Positions 1 through 6,282 of a DNA stretch of 11,250 bases are shown in pieces (position 1 is the stretch's first letter; each line of letters opens with the position of its first letter). Source of the DNA: an uncultured Eubacteriales bacterium (GTDB lineage Bacteria > Bacillota > Clostridia > Oscillospirales > Butyricicoccaceae); contig CAJUIK010000061.1 in the NCBI GenBank assembly GCA_910585875.1, positions 1-11,250 of the forward strand, written 5' to 3'. The notes under the pieces were generated by a model. The model saw only the letters and a list, made by a program, of their open reading frames with translations, was not told the origin of the DNA and did no database searches. The translations under genes were made by a program, and so were the position numbers.

Positions 1-2
1 GC

Positions 3-785
3 CTGCTGCTGGGCTGGGGATTTTACAACATGGGCCGCATTGTGGAGACAGAATACACAGTTTTCTCCTCCAAGCTGAAGGAGGACCGGGAGATTGTGCT
101 GCTGACCGATCTTCACTATGGGACGGTTCAAAAGCCGGAGGTTTTCCGAGAAAAAATCCAGCAGATCAACCGGTTGAAGCCCGATTTAATCGTGTTGGGC
201 GGCGATATTGTGGAGGAAGGGGCTTCCTTTCAGGAAATGGAGCAGGCTTTTCAAATGCTGGGGGAATTGGAAAGCGCCTATGGGACCTATTACGTCTACG
301 GCAACCATGACCGGCAGCTCTATGCCGACGCCATGTCCGGCGGCAGGGCGTATACGGAAGAGCAGCTGGCCCGGGCTGTCCAGAACAATGGGATTACTAT
401 TTTGCGGGATAGGCAGGTGGAAATCGGGCCGGATCTGACGCTGGCCGGCCGGGAGGACCGCTCCTACCCTGGAGGCCGTGCGCCGGCCTCGGCGCTGCTG
501 GCGGGGGCGGATCTCAGCCGCTTTTTGATTGTGGCCGACCATCAGCCGGTAGAAGTTGCGGAAAACGCCGCCCTGGGGGCGGATTTGCAGCTCTCCGGCC
601 ATACCCACGCCGGGCAGATTTTTCCGGCGGGTCTGTTGACGGAGAAGATTTTCGGCTTCAGCTATGGGCAGTATTGGAAGGACGGCTGCTGCGTGATCGT
701 CTCCTCCGGCGCCGCCGGCTGGGGCTTCCCCGTCCGAACAGAGGAGCGGTGCGAATATGTTGTGATTCATCTGAAAAAAGAATAG
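3..785 (+). CDS. Membrane-anchored metallophosphoesterase (5' end outside window)
   Basis: This is a calcineurin-like metallophosphoesterase that probably hydrolyses a phosphoester at the membrane surface; the substrate is unknown. Counting from the Met at position 30, the metal-site motifs appear in family order: DLH at residues 27-29, GGD at 57-59, GNHD at 91-94, DHQP at 170-173 and GHTH at 190-193. All expected metal ligands are present, so it should be active. The frame stays open upstream of that Met to the window edge and encodes a hydrophobic Leu/Trp/Phe/Tyr stretch, which looks like the end of an N-terminal membrane helix. The Met at 30 also has no Shine-Dalgarno site, so the true start lies outside. 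YkuE-like proteins of Gram-positives have this architecture. The gene ends 10 bases before a two-way terminator. Family is sure; substrate and gene name are not. Confidence 0.9.
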   Translation: MLLGWGFYNMGRIVETEYTVFSSKLKEDREIVLLTDLHYGTVQKPEVFREKIQQINRLKPDLIVLGGDIVEEGASFQEMEQAFQMLGELESAYGTYYVYGNHDRQLYADAMSGGRAYTEEQLARAVQNNGITILRDRQVEIGPDLTLAGREDRSYPGGRAPASALLAGADLSRFLIVADHQPVEVAENAALGADLQLSGHTHAGQIFPAGLLTEKIFGFSYGQYWKDGCCVIVSSGAAGWGFPVRTEERCEYVVIHLKKE

Positions 786-794
786 GGCGAAGAA

Positions 795-825
795 AAAAGC
801 CAGCCGGTTTAACCGGCTGGCTTTT
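795..825. terminator. Two-way intrinsic terminator between convergent genes
   Basis: An almost uninterrupted inverted repeat has its GC core GCCAGCCGG at 799-807 pairing with CCGGCTGGC at 813-821 around a TTTAA loop. It is flanked by an A-run on the left (793-798) and a T-run on the right (822-825). Read on + it ends the metallophosphoesterase gene; read on - it gives six U residues and ends the SLH/Big gene, whose stop is at 852. Confidence 0.9.
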
Positions 826-851
826 GCGTCGCTTGGAGCAAACTTTATGCG

Positions 852-2939
852 TTATTTCAGGGATTGGGAAATGGATATAAGAACATCGGTAAACGAACCA
901 AAGTAGTTTGCGCGGTTCAGCGAGTGCGAAACGTCGGAGCCATAGTCCAGAATAGTTTGGCCGCTTTTGGGTTCGGGAGTGGGGTTATCCAAATACTTTT
1001 GCAAATGGGATATCCCCTTGGCATACAGCGGGTCGTCTTTGATTTCGCCCATCAGCTCCTGAGCGTCGCTCATGGCTTTGTTCCAGTAGGACAAGGCTTG
1101 GAGGACATTGTAGTCGTCTGCGGCTATAGATTTCTCGCTCTCGCCAGGGGTGACGGAGCTCAGAGCTTTTTTCCAGTACTTGTTGCCTTCCATCTCCGCC
1201 TTGGCAATGTCCTGCGCGTACTGCAGTATGCGCTGATTCTTGGCCTTGGCTTCCTTCAGGTCGGCGTCGGAATCGCCGTTATCGGGGGTTGTGGAGCCGC
1301 CGTTGTTATTGTTGTTCCCTGTGTCGGGGGGCGTGTTGTTATTATTGCCGCTTCCGCTGTTTCCGCCGCCGATGCTGCCGGAGATGCCGGAAACGACTTT
1401 AGAGCCGTCCGACGAGGCATAGAACTCCATGCGCACGGCGTTTTCAATGACATTCTTTTCGACAAAAGTTTCATCCAGAATGTTAAATTCCTGGTTGGGC
1501 GAAACCCGTTCCACCAGGCGGGCGTCGCCCAGCGCCCGGTTGTTGGCGTCGAAGAACCGCAGGGTAATGCCAGGGTTATTGTTGTCGGTAATGCCTTGGA
1601 TGCTCATGGACAGCTTATATTTGCCGATGCTGGACAGCTCGCATTTGGTCACCACAAAGGAAGAGATCTGGGAGGTATACCAATAGCGGCCGGTGCTGTA
1701 ATGGGCGGTGGCAGTGAAGGGGCCGTATTCCTTGCCCACCACAGGCACGACAAAATTGCCGGAGGAAGAGGAAGAGCCAGAATCCGCCGCCTTCTGCACC
1801 CGGATGGTGGCGGAGGCGCTTCTGCCGTTGGAGGCCGTGGCGGTGATGCGGGCTGTGCCCTCGCCCACGGCGGTCACCTGGCCAGAGCTGGAGACCGTGG
1901 CCACGCTGGTATTGGAAGAGCTCCAATCCAGGAATTTATCTGTGGCGTTGGAGGGGGAGACAGTGGCGGAGAGCGTCGCCGTCTCGCCGACTTTCAGCGT
2001 GCCGGAAGAGGGGCTGAGGGAAACCCGGGAAACCTCCACAGTCTTGGCCTTTTCCGTCACAGTGACAGAGCAGGTCGCGCTTTTGCCGTTGGCTGTGGCG
2101 GTAATCGTGGCGGAGCCTTTGGACACGCCCCGGACCACGCCGTTGGAAACCGTGGCCACGCCGTTGTTGGAGGTGGTCCAGGTCACAGTCCCGCTGGGGG
2201 TAGCCGTGGCTGTCAGAGTCACGCTGGAACCGACCTGCACAGAGGCGGAAGACCGGTTCAGCGAGATTTTGGCGTCGGCGTTGGGCGTATCCTTCAGATC
2301 CAGGCCCACTTGCTGGGCGGCCTCTTCTGTGAAGACCTTGGCGTCCATCAGCGATTCATAGAGAGGCTTGCTGTTGGCTTTTTGTTTGGCGGAAAGGGCG
2401 TCGTAAGAGATGCTGGCCAAGTTGCCCCGGGTGAAACCGGTTGTGCCGGCGGTATATTCGCCGCTGGTGACGCCCAGCTTATCAGAAAGGGTCCAAGCGG
2501 AATTCCACTCGAAATCCGAACCGGATTCATAGCCCAACGCCCGCAGCACGAAAGTAAGATATTCGCTGGGGGTGACGGCGTTGCCGCTGCCGAAAGTCGT
2601 GTCGTTCAGGCCGGTGGTCAGTTTGTTGGCGTAGGCATAGCCCACATAGGGCTTGGCCCATTCCGGCACGTCGGTAAAAGGCATTTGCCAAGAGCCGTTG
2701 GCGGCTTCCTCTTCCTTGCCCAGCAGGCGGATCAGCATGGTGATGGATTGAGCCCGGGTGGGGGCTGTGTTCAAATCGAAATTGGGGGTTCCGTCGCTGT
2801 TTTGCCCCACGCCTTGAAACAGGCCCAGGCTGTTGAGGTTTTTGGCGGCCTGGTCGGCGGGAGTGGCGGCCAGAGCCGTCGTGCTCAGAGAAAGGGCCAG
2901 CGTGCCGGCCGCAAGGGCGGCCGTCAGTTTTTTGTTCAT
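852..2939 (-). CDS. Secreted SLH-domain surface protein with two Big-type Ig-like domains
   Basis: This is a predicted cell-wall or S-layer associated protein of 695 residues. It begins with a Sec signal peptide: Lys-Lys, then a hydrophobic core, with likely cleavage after ALAA near residue 25. Residues about 27-215 form three SLH-like repeats, marked by TRAQ (61-64), TPSE (123-126) and TRGN (170-173); SLH domains bind pyruvylated secondary wall polymer. Two bacterial Ig-like (Big_2) domains follow at about 223-295 and 303-382, each with the typical 'V..GSATITAT' or 'V..GTARITAT' strand. A Ser linker (387-394), a beta-rich region I cannot assign (about 396-518), a Gly/Asn/Pro/Thr linker (523-558) and a charged helical C-terminus (560-695) complete it. 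The start is fixed by AAAAGGAGG at 2950-2958 and by the signal peptide. It has its own terminator and looks monocistronic. Surface location is confident; ligand and role are unknown. Confidence 0.88.
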   Translation of the reverse strand: MNKKLTAALAAGTLALSLSTTALAATPADQAAKNLNSLGLFQGVGQNSDGTPNFDLNTAPTRAQSITMLIRLLGKEEEAANGSWQMPFTDVPEWAKPYVGYAYANKLTTGLNDTTFGSGNAVTPSEYLTFVLRALGYESGSDFEWNSAWTLSDKLGVTSGEYTAGTTGFTRGNLASISYDALSAKQKANSKPLYESLMDAKVFTEEAAQQVGLDLKDTPNADAKISLNRSSASVQVGSSVTLTATATPSGTVTWTTSNNGVATVSNGVVRGVSKGSATITATANGKSATCSVTVTEKAKTVEVSRVSLSPSSGTLKVGETATLSATVSPSNATDKFLDWSSSNTSVATVSSSGQVTAVGEGTARITATASNGRSASATIRVQKAADSGSSSSSGNFVVPVVGKEYGPFTATAHYSTGRYWYTSQISSFVVTKCELSSIGKYKLSMSIQGITDNNNPGITLRFFDANNRALGDARLVERVSPNQEFNILDETFVEKNVIENAVRMEFYASSDGSKVVSGISGSIGGGNSGSGNNNNTPPDTGNNNNNGGSTTPDNGDSDADLKEAKAKNQRILQYAQDIAKAEMEGNKYWKKALSSVTPGESEKSIAADDYNVLQALSYWNKAMSDAQELMGEIKDDPLYAKGISHLQKYLDNPTPEPKSGQTILDYGSDVSHSLNRANYFGSFTDVLISISQSLK

Positions 2940-2958
2940 GTTGTGTTTTCCTCCTTTT

Positions 2959-3062
2959 ATCTTCTGTTTCGCTGCATAACTGGCGGAGACACGCCAAAAG
3001 ACCTACAAATTCCGGCGAAGATCGCATAAGCCTCCTTTCGCGCCTCGTCTAAGTAGGTTTTT
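2959..3062 (-). promoter_or_regulatory. Possible structured 5' leader of the SLH gene
   Basis: Read on the - strand, this GC-rich stretch lies between AT-rich DNA and the SLH gene's ribosome binding site and contains nested complementary segments. ACCTAC (3058-3053) can pair with GTAGGT (3006-3001). Inside it, GGCG (3044-3041) can pair with CGCC (3017-3014), extended by AA/TT past two unpaired bases. Downstream, TGGCG (2996-2992) and CGCCA (2985-2981) form a hairpin. GGAGGC (3035-3030) could also pair with GTCTCC (2990-2985), competing with that hairpin. I do not match it to a riboswitch class I know. It may be a cis-acting leader, or the pairings may be chance. Confidence 0.3.
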
Positions 3063-3104
3063 TGCCTTAATAATTAAAATGATTCAGAAATATCCAGAAA
3101 ACTT

Positions 3105-3130
3105 GTTTGAAAACCTATACTTTTTCAAAC
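3105..3130. repeat. Imperfect palindrome, diverged copy of the one at 3218-3247
   Basis: The right half TACTTTTTCAAAC (3118-3130) is identical to that of the perfect palindrome. The left half GTTTGAAAACCTA (3105-3117) differs from a perfect match at two bases (CC instead of AG). The two copies have their centres 115 bp apart. It could be an operator or a decayed repeat element. Confidence 0.8.
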
Positions 3131-3217
3131 AGAAATGGAGAATAAGAAAAAGCAACAAATTCGCCTTAATTTTTGAAAAAATAGGACGATATTAATAAAG
3201 TAAGCAACCGGCGGAAG

Positions 3218-3247
3218 GCGTTTGAAAAAGTATACTTTTTCAAACGC
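3218..3247. repeat. Perfect 30-bp palindrome
   Basis: GCGTTTGAAAAAGTA (3218-3232) is followed directly by its exact reverse complement (3233-3247), with no spacer and no mismatch. It is separate from the terminator hairpin that starts at 3267, and no T-run follows either side beyond the arms themselves, so terminator function is not obvious. The centre, GTATAC within A and T runs, is a typical layout for a dimeric regulator's operator, but a dispersed palindromic repeat is equally possible. Confidence 0.9.
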
Positions 3248-3266
3248 TGTTTGGCAGGTCAAAAGA

Positions 3267-3297
3267 AAAACGCAAGCCTGAAAAAGGCTTGCGTTTT
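3267..3297 (-). terminator. Intrinsic terminator of the pseudouridine synthase gene
   Basis: AAAACGCAAGCCT (3267-3279) pairs perfectly with AGGCTTGCGTTTT (3285-3297) around a five-base loop. On the - strand the hairpin is followed by a U-rich tract, and it lies 32 bases past the stop codon of the RluA-family gene. The T-run at 3294-3297 could also let it act on the + strand. Confidence 0.88.
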
Positions 3298-3329
3298 GTC
3301 ATATTTTCAAGGGAAATCCGTCTGTCCGC

Positions 3330-4304
3330 TTATTCTTTGGGCAGATTGTAAAAGACGGAAAGAAACGGCGCCTCTTCTACCCGAAAGGTCCGGCCGTTCA
3401 GGTAGTCCAGGCAGGTGGGTTCGCCCTGGAAATCGAAGCGCAGCTGATAGGAATACAGGGCCTGATGGTCCATACCGAGGGCCTTGTTCCGGGCGTTGAC
3501 GCCGTATTTGGCGTCGCCTGCCAAAGGCCAGCCCCGGGAGGCCAGCTGCACCCGGATCTGGTGGGTCCGGCCGGTGAAAAGCTGACATTCCAGCAGGGAA
3601 AGGCCGCCCCGGCTTTGCAAAACTTTATACCGCATGACGGCCTGCCGGGCGTTTTTATCCTGGGCCGCGGCGCCGCGGACCACTCGAACGGCGTTTTTTT
3701 CGCTGTCTTTGAGCAGCCGGTCGGAGATCGTCGCCTCTTTGGGGGAGGGAAGGCCGTGGACCAGGCACAGGTAGTATTTTTGCACCTGCCGCAGGCGGAT
3801 TTTTTCATTCAAAACCCGCAGGGCCTCCGCCGTCTTGGCGGCCATGACGATGCCGCCGGTATAACGGTCGATGCGGTTGCACAGGGCCGGCGCGAAAGAT
3901 TGCTCCTGATCCGGGTCCCATTGGCCTTTTTGAAAAAGATAGGCTTTAATATGGTTGATCAGCGTGTCCGTGGCGCCCTCGTCGTCTTCGTGGACCACCA
4001 TGCCGGGCCGCTTGTCGCACAGAAGAATCTGATCGTCTTCATAGACGACCCGCAGGTTGGGCCGGAGGCGGCGGAAAGCCTGATCCGCCGCAGGCCGCTC
4101 CAGCAGTTCGTCGTTGAGGTAGAGGGATAAAACGTCCCCGGTTTCCAGCTTGTCCCCGGCCTGGGCCCGCTTGCCGTTGCGCTTGATCCGCTTGAGGCGG
4201 ATGTATTTGTGCATCAGCGCCGGCGGCAAGGCGGGCAGGCTCTTGAGCAGAAATTTATCCAGACGCTGGCCCCCGTCGTTGGGGCCGATGACGATTTCTT
4301 TCAT
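3330..4304 (-). CDS. RluA-family 23S rRNA pseudouridine synthase
   Basis: This cytoplasmic enzyme isomerises specific uridines to pseudouridine, most likely in 23S rRNA (RluC/RluD type). It has 324 residues. An S4-like RNA-binding domain spans about 12-65, beginning at QRLDKFL. The catalytic domain covers about 86-320: VVHEDDEG at 103-110, the active-site segment NRIDRYTGG at 143-151 with the catalytic Asp at 146, and GRTHQIRVQ at 245-253. In the active-site segment, His-Arg-Leu-Asp of the classical motif is replaced by Asn-Arg-Ile-Asp, a variant I recall from clostridial members; the Asp is kept. The ATG at 4304 is chosen because AAAGGAG (4313-4319) lies 8 bases upstream and homology starts there; an in-frame ATG at 4379 lies upstream of the likely promoter. 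Target uridines cannot be told from sequence. Confidence 0.93.
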   Translation of the reverse strand: MKEIVIGPNDGGQRLDKFLLKSLPALPPALMHKYIRLKRIKRNGKRAQAGDKLETGDVLSLYLNDELLERPAADQAFRRLRPNLRVVYEDDQILLCDKRPGMVVHEDDEGATDTLINHIKAYLFQKGQWDPDQEQSFAPALCNRIDRYTGGIVMAAKTAEALRVLNEKIRLRQVQKYYLCLVHGLPSPKEATISDRLLKDSEKNAVRVVRGAAAQDKNARQAVMRYKVLQSRGGLSLLECQLFTGRTHQIRVQLASRGWPLAGDAKYGVNARNKALGMDHQALYSYQLRFDFQGEPTCLDYLNGRTFRVEEAPFLSVFYNLPKE

Positions 4305-4326
4305 GGCGATCGCTCCTTTGGGGGTA

Positions 4327-4356
4327 ATCATACCATAAGAAGGCCCTGAGGGGCAA
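4327..4356 (-). promoter_or_regulatory. Probable sigma-A promoter for the pseudouridine synthase gene
   Basis: On the - strand, TTGCCC (4356-4351) and TATGAT (4332-4327) are 18 bases apart, and TGG directly precedes the -10 box, giving an extended -10. It lies just upstream of the ribosome binding site at 4313-4319 and after the preceding gene's terminator, as expected for a separate transcript. Confidence 0.55.
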
Positions 4357-4377
4357 GGTTTCTTTTGCGATCGGAAC

Positions 4378-4414
4378 AAAAAACCGCTTGGGCGGCTTTA
4401 CGCCGCCCAAGCGG
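4378..4414 (-). terminator. Intrinsic terminator of the stalk-domain protein gene
   Basis: CCGCTTGGGCGGC (4384-4396) pairs perfectly with GCCGCCCAAGCGG (4402-4414) around a five-base loop. On the - strand it is followed by six T residues (complement of 4383-4378). It lies about 40 bases past the stop codon at 4453. Confidence 0.93.
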
Positions 4415-4452
4415 GGTTTGGCAATCTGCTTTTTCCATGCCGGGCCCTTGGC

Positions 4453-5181
4453 TCAGCGGAGATAGGCGTCGAAGATCCTGGTGTCGGAGTTTTGGTTGAT
4501 AGAAGACGCTTTTTCTGCCTCAAAGGCCAGCTGGTCGGAACCCTGCAAATTCACAGTGACTTCCTGGGCCACATTGCTGCCGGTCACTTTATACTCGGCC
4601 AGTACAAAATCGCCGTCGCCCAGCACCCGCAAGACGACGTCCTCGTTGGAATAATATTTGAAGGAGACGGTTTCATATTTTCCCTGAACGTTAAACGAAA
4701 CCTTGGCCTTGTCGCCCGGGCTGGACATTCCCCAGTTCCCTAGTTGCAGCCAATGAGTGCAGGAAATGCCGGAAATCTCCGTCGGCTCCTGGTCTACCAG
4801 TTGAGAGCCCTCGGAGAAATCTTCGTCGGTCAAATAAAAGGCTTTGAAGTTCTTGATCAAATCGACCTGGTCCAGCGCGTGCCCCAGGGCCACGGTCTGG
4901 CTGGCCTGGTCCCAATTCACTTGCAGGTCCAGCAGGTCGGCCAGGGCGCGGACAGGAAGATAAGTGGTGCCGTTGTAAGTGATGGGAATCACGGTATTGC
5001 CGTTGGCGTCCAGCAGGGAAACCTTATCGCCGTTCATCGTGACGCTGACGCGGTAGTTCAGGTCGGCGGTAATGGATTTGAGGGCGGCAGCCGCCTCGGA
5101 AGAAAAGGCCATAGAGCCGACGAGCAGCGTCGCTCCCGCTCCCAGCAGGAAGGAGCGTAGATGCAGGAATTTGTTGTTCAT
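4453..5181 (-). CDS. Secreted stalk-domain (copper amine oxidase N-like) protein
   Basis: This is a predicted extracellular protein of 242 residues with unknown function. It starts with a signal peptide (Lys/Arg residues, then a hydrophobic core at about 11-26, likely cleavage near 33). Residues about 38-100 match the copper amine oxidase N-terminal 'stalk' domain, with the hallmark ITYNGTTYLPVRALADLL at 67-84 followed by a Trp-Asp turn and TVALG. Despite the domain name, nothing suggests amine oxidase activity or copper binding. Residues about 110-242 are beta-rich and end in a strand with FDAYLR; the pattern resembles NPCBM-type carbohydrate-binding sandwiches, a tentative reading. The start at 5181 is chosen because the signal peptide begins there and a GAGAGGA site lies at 5191-5197; a longer frame to 5442 would run through the promoter region. 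It is transcribed alone. Surface location is confident, ligand unknown. Confidence 0.85.
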   Translation of the reverse strand: MNNKFLHLRSFLLGAGATLLVGSMAFSSEAAAALKSITADLNYRVSVTMNGDKVSLLDANGNTVIPITYNGTTYLPVRALADLLDLQVNWDQASQTVALGHALDQVDLIKNFKAFYLTDEDFSEGSQLVDQEPTEISGISCTHWLQLGNWGMSSPGDKAKVSFNVQGKYETVSFKYYSNEDVVLRVLGDGDFVLAEYKVTGSNVAQEVTVNLQGSDQLAFEAEKASSINQNSDTRIFDAYLR

Positions 5182-5219
5182 GATGATCTTTCCTCTCTTG
5201 AGAATGTTTCTTCTTTGTA

Positions 5220-5248
5220 AATATAACATAAATATTACCGGCGCGCAA
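5220..5248 (-). promoter_or_regulatory. Candidate promoter for the stalk-domain protein gene
   Basis: On the - strand, TTGCGC (5248-5243) and TATATT (5225-5220) are 17 bases apart, 39 bases upstream of the start codon. The -35 box is a weak match; the -10 box and spacing are good. Confidence 0.4.
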
Positions 5249-5419
5249 GGGGGAATTTTGGCCGGAAACGTCCCAAAAGAGAGTTTCAAGGCGATTTTCC
5301 TCCCGAAAACGAGATTGAACCGGAAAAACCGGGCGGATTTGACGGTATCATATAACAATCGCGCCGGGTTTTCTATATCGTTTGATACAAAAAGCCCAAA
5401 AGCATGGCGGAGAAAATCC

Positions 5420-5448
5420 TTGACAAAGAGGGCGGAAAACACTATAAT
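5420..5448 (+). promoter_or_regulatory. Consensus sigma-A promoter for yceD-rpmF
   Basis: TTGACA (5420-5425) and TATAAT (5443-5448) match the housekeeping consensus at every base and are 17 bases apart. Transcription should begin near 5455, giving a very short leader before the ribosome binding site at 5465-5472. Such strength fits a gene pair that includes a ribosomal protein. Confidence 0.92.
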
Positions 5449-5479
5449 AGACGGGTATCATTGAGGGAGGTGTGTATTT

Positions 5480-5977
5480 GTGTTGCTCAACCTCCGGGAT
5501 GTGCTGGCGTCCGACCAGCTGGCGACGGATTTTGACTGCGTCATAGATTTGAGCGGCGAGGAGCTCTATGGAGAGCGGCCCTTTCGGCAGCCCGTCCGCG
5601 TCGCGGGCCGTTTGGCCGATAAGGCCGGCGTATTCCGCCTGACGGCCCGAGCAGAAGCGCCGGTGGAAACCCGTTGCGCCCGCTGCGGCGTTCCCGTCGC
5701 TTATACTAAGGATCTGGATCTTGCGCTGACCATTGTGCGCAGCGCCGGACAGGACGCCGCCGAGGACGTTTACGAGGTAGAAGGAGACAGCTTTGAGCTG
5801 GATGAAATCATCCGCGAGCAGCTGATTCTGAATATGGAAACCACCGTCTTGTGCAGAGAGGACTGCAAAGGCCTTTGCACCAAATGCGGCCGGAACCTGA
5901 ACGAAGGGGAGTGCGGCTGCGACAGGACGGAAACCGACCCGCGCCTGGCAAAGCTCAAACAGCTTTTGAAGGAATAA
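5480..5977 (+). CDS. yceD: YceD family protein (DUF177)
   Basis: This 165-residue cytoplasmic protein belongs to the YceD/DUF177 family, which is encoded next to rpmF in many bacteria and has been linked to 23S rRNA accumulation or processing; the exact mechanism is not settled. The N-terminal half has the usual charged beta-rich character. A CARC pair lies at 66-69, and a Cys-rich C-terminal segment carries Cys 125, 129, 133, 136, 145 and 147 in the pattern LCxxxCxGLCxxCG, typical of the family and likely to bind metal. The start is GTG at 5480, set by GGGAGGTG (5465-5472) seven bases upstream. It is the first gene after the consensus promoter at 5420-5448 and lies 36 bases before rpmF, so the two are surely co-transcribed. 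Family identity is firm. Confidence 0.93.
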   Translation: MLLNLRDVLASDQLATDFDCVIDLSGEELYGERPFRQPVRVAGRLADKAGVFRLTARAEAPVETRCARCGVPVAYTKDLDLALTIVRSAGQDAAEDVYEVEGDSFELDEIIREQLILNMETTVLCREDCKGLCTKCGRNLNEGECGCDRTETDPRLAKLKQLLKE

Positions 5978-6013
5978 AACAAAATGTTTTCATAGATTGA
6001 GGAGGTGTCACCG

Positions 6014-6202
6014 ATGGCGGTTCCAAAGAGTAAAATTTCCAGACAGAGAAGGGACAAGCGGCGCAGCGCCCACTGGAAGCTGGATGTACCCGGTCTGGTC
6101 AAGTGCCCCAAGTGCGGCGAGCTGGTCATGCCCCACAGGGCGTGCAGAAGCTGCGGCACATATAAAGGCCGCGAGGTCCTGAAAGTCGAGGCCGGCAAAT
6201 AA
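6014..6202 (+). CDS. rpmF: 50S ribosomal protein L32 (zinc-binding form)
   Basis: This is L32, a small structural protein of the large ribosomal subunit, with 62 residues. The N-terminus begins MAVPKSK, as in the Firmicute family, and a zinc ribbon is formed by CPKC (31-34) and CRSC (44-47), so this is the zinc-requiring C+ form. The ATG at 6014 is used: GAGGAGGTG (about 5999-6007) lies seven bases upstream, while the in-frame GTG at 6005 is inside that ribosome binding site. It is the second gene of the yceD operon and is followed by a strong terminator. In many bacteria plsX comes next; here it does not. Confidence 0.97.
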   Translation: MAVPKSKISRQRRDKRRSAHWKLDVPGLVKCPKCGELVMPHRACRSCGTYKGREVLKVEAGK

Positions 6203-6217
6203 TAAGCGCGCAGAAAG

Positions 6218-6247
6218 ATAGAGAGGGGCAGCCTTCTCTATTTTTTT
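6218..6247 (+). terminator. Intrinsic terminator after rpmF
   Basis: ATAGAGAGGG (6218-6227) pairs with CCTTCTCTAT (6232-6241), with one G-U pair and a four-base loop, followed by seven T residues (6241-6247). It lies only 15 bases after rpmF and 35 bases before the next start codon. I see no promoter in that gap, so it may act as a partial terminator letting some transcripts into the DUF512-der genes. Confidence 0.85.
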
Positions 6248-6282
6248 GTTTCGCGCCAAAAACCAACAGGAGGGAAGGACCT

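Larger units (their letters stand above)
2940..3329. other. 390-base intergenic region between the SLH gene and the pseudouridine synthase gene
   Basis: No convincing gene is present. From left to right it holds the SLH gene's ribosome binding site, a GC-rich possible leader (to about 3062), very AT-rich DNA, an imperfect palindrome (3105-3130), more AT-rich DNA, a perfect palindrome (3218-3247) and the rluA-family terminator (3267-3297). The SLH gene's promoter must lie here. The AT-rich part contains weak candidates on the - strand, for example TTGCTT and TATTTT 18 bases apart around 3180-3209, but none is strong enough to choose. A short motif, GCCTTAAT, occurs near both palindromes on the + strand (about 3064 and 3162). 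Confidence 0.7.

Noticed and set aside
2527..3027. A 166-codon - strand frame starting after AAAGGAGG at 3027
   Set aside because: Most of it lies inside the SLH gene in another frame with no protein-like features. Only a translated regulatory leader seems possible, and that is noted as part of the leader finding.
864..3029. A 721-codon open frame on the + strand opposite the SLH/Big gene
   Set aside because: Its translation is Gly/Ala/Val/Arg-rich with no recognisable motif, and it is antisense to a gene with a signal peptide, SLH and Big domains. It is a by-product of GC-rich codon use.
3251..3499. An 82-codon + strand frame overlapping the rluA-family gene end
   Set aside because: It starts within the palindrome-terminator region and runs through a perfect terminator hairpin, then antisense to a certain gene.
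5343..5396. GTATCATATA and TATATCGTTTGATAC as a possible operator in the divergent promoter region
   Set aside because: The match is interrupted and the arms are far apart in AT-rich DNA; chance is the simpler explanation.
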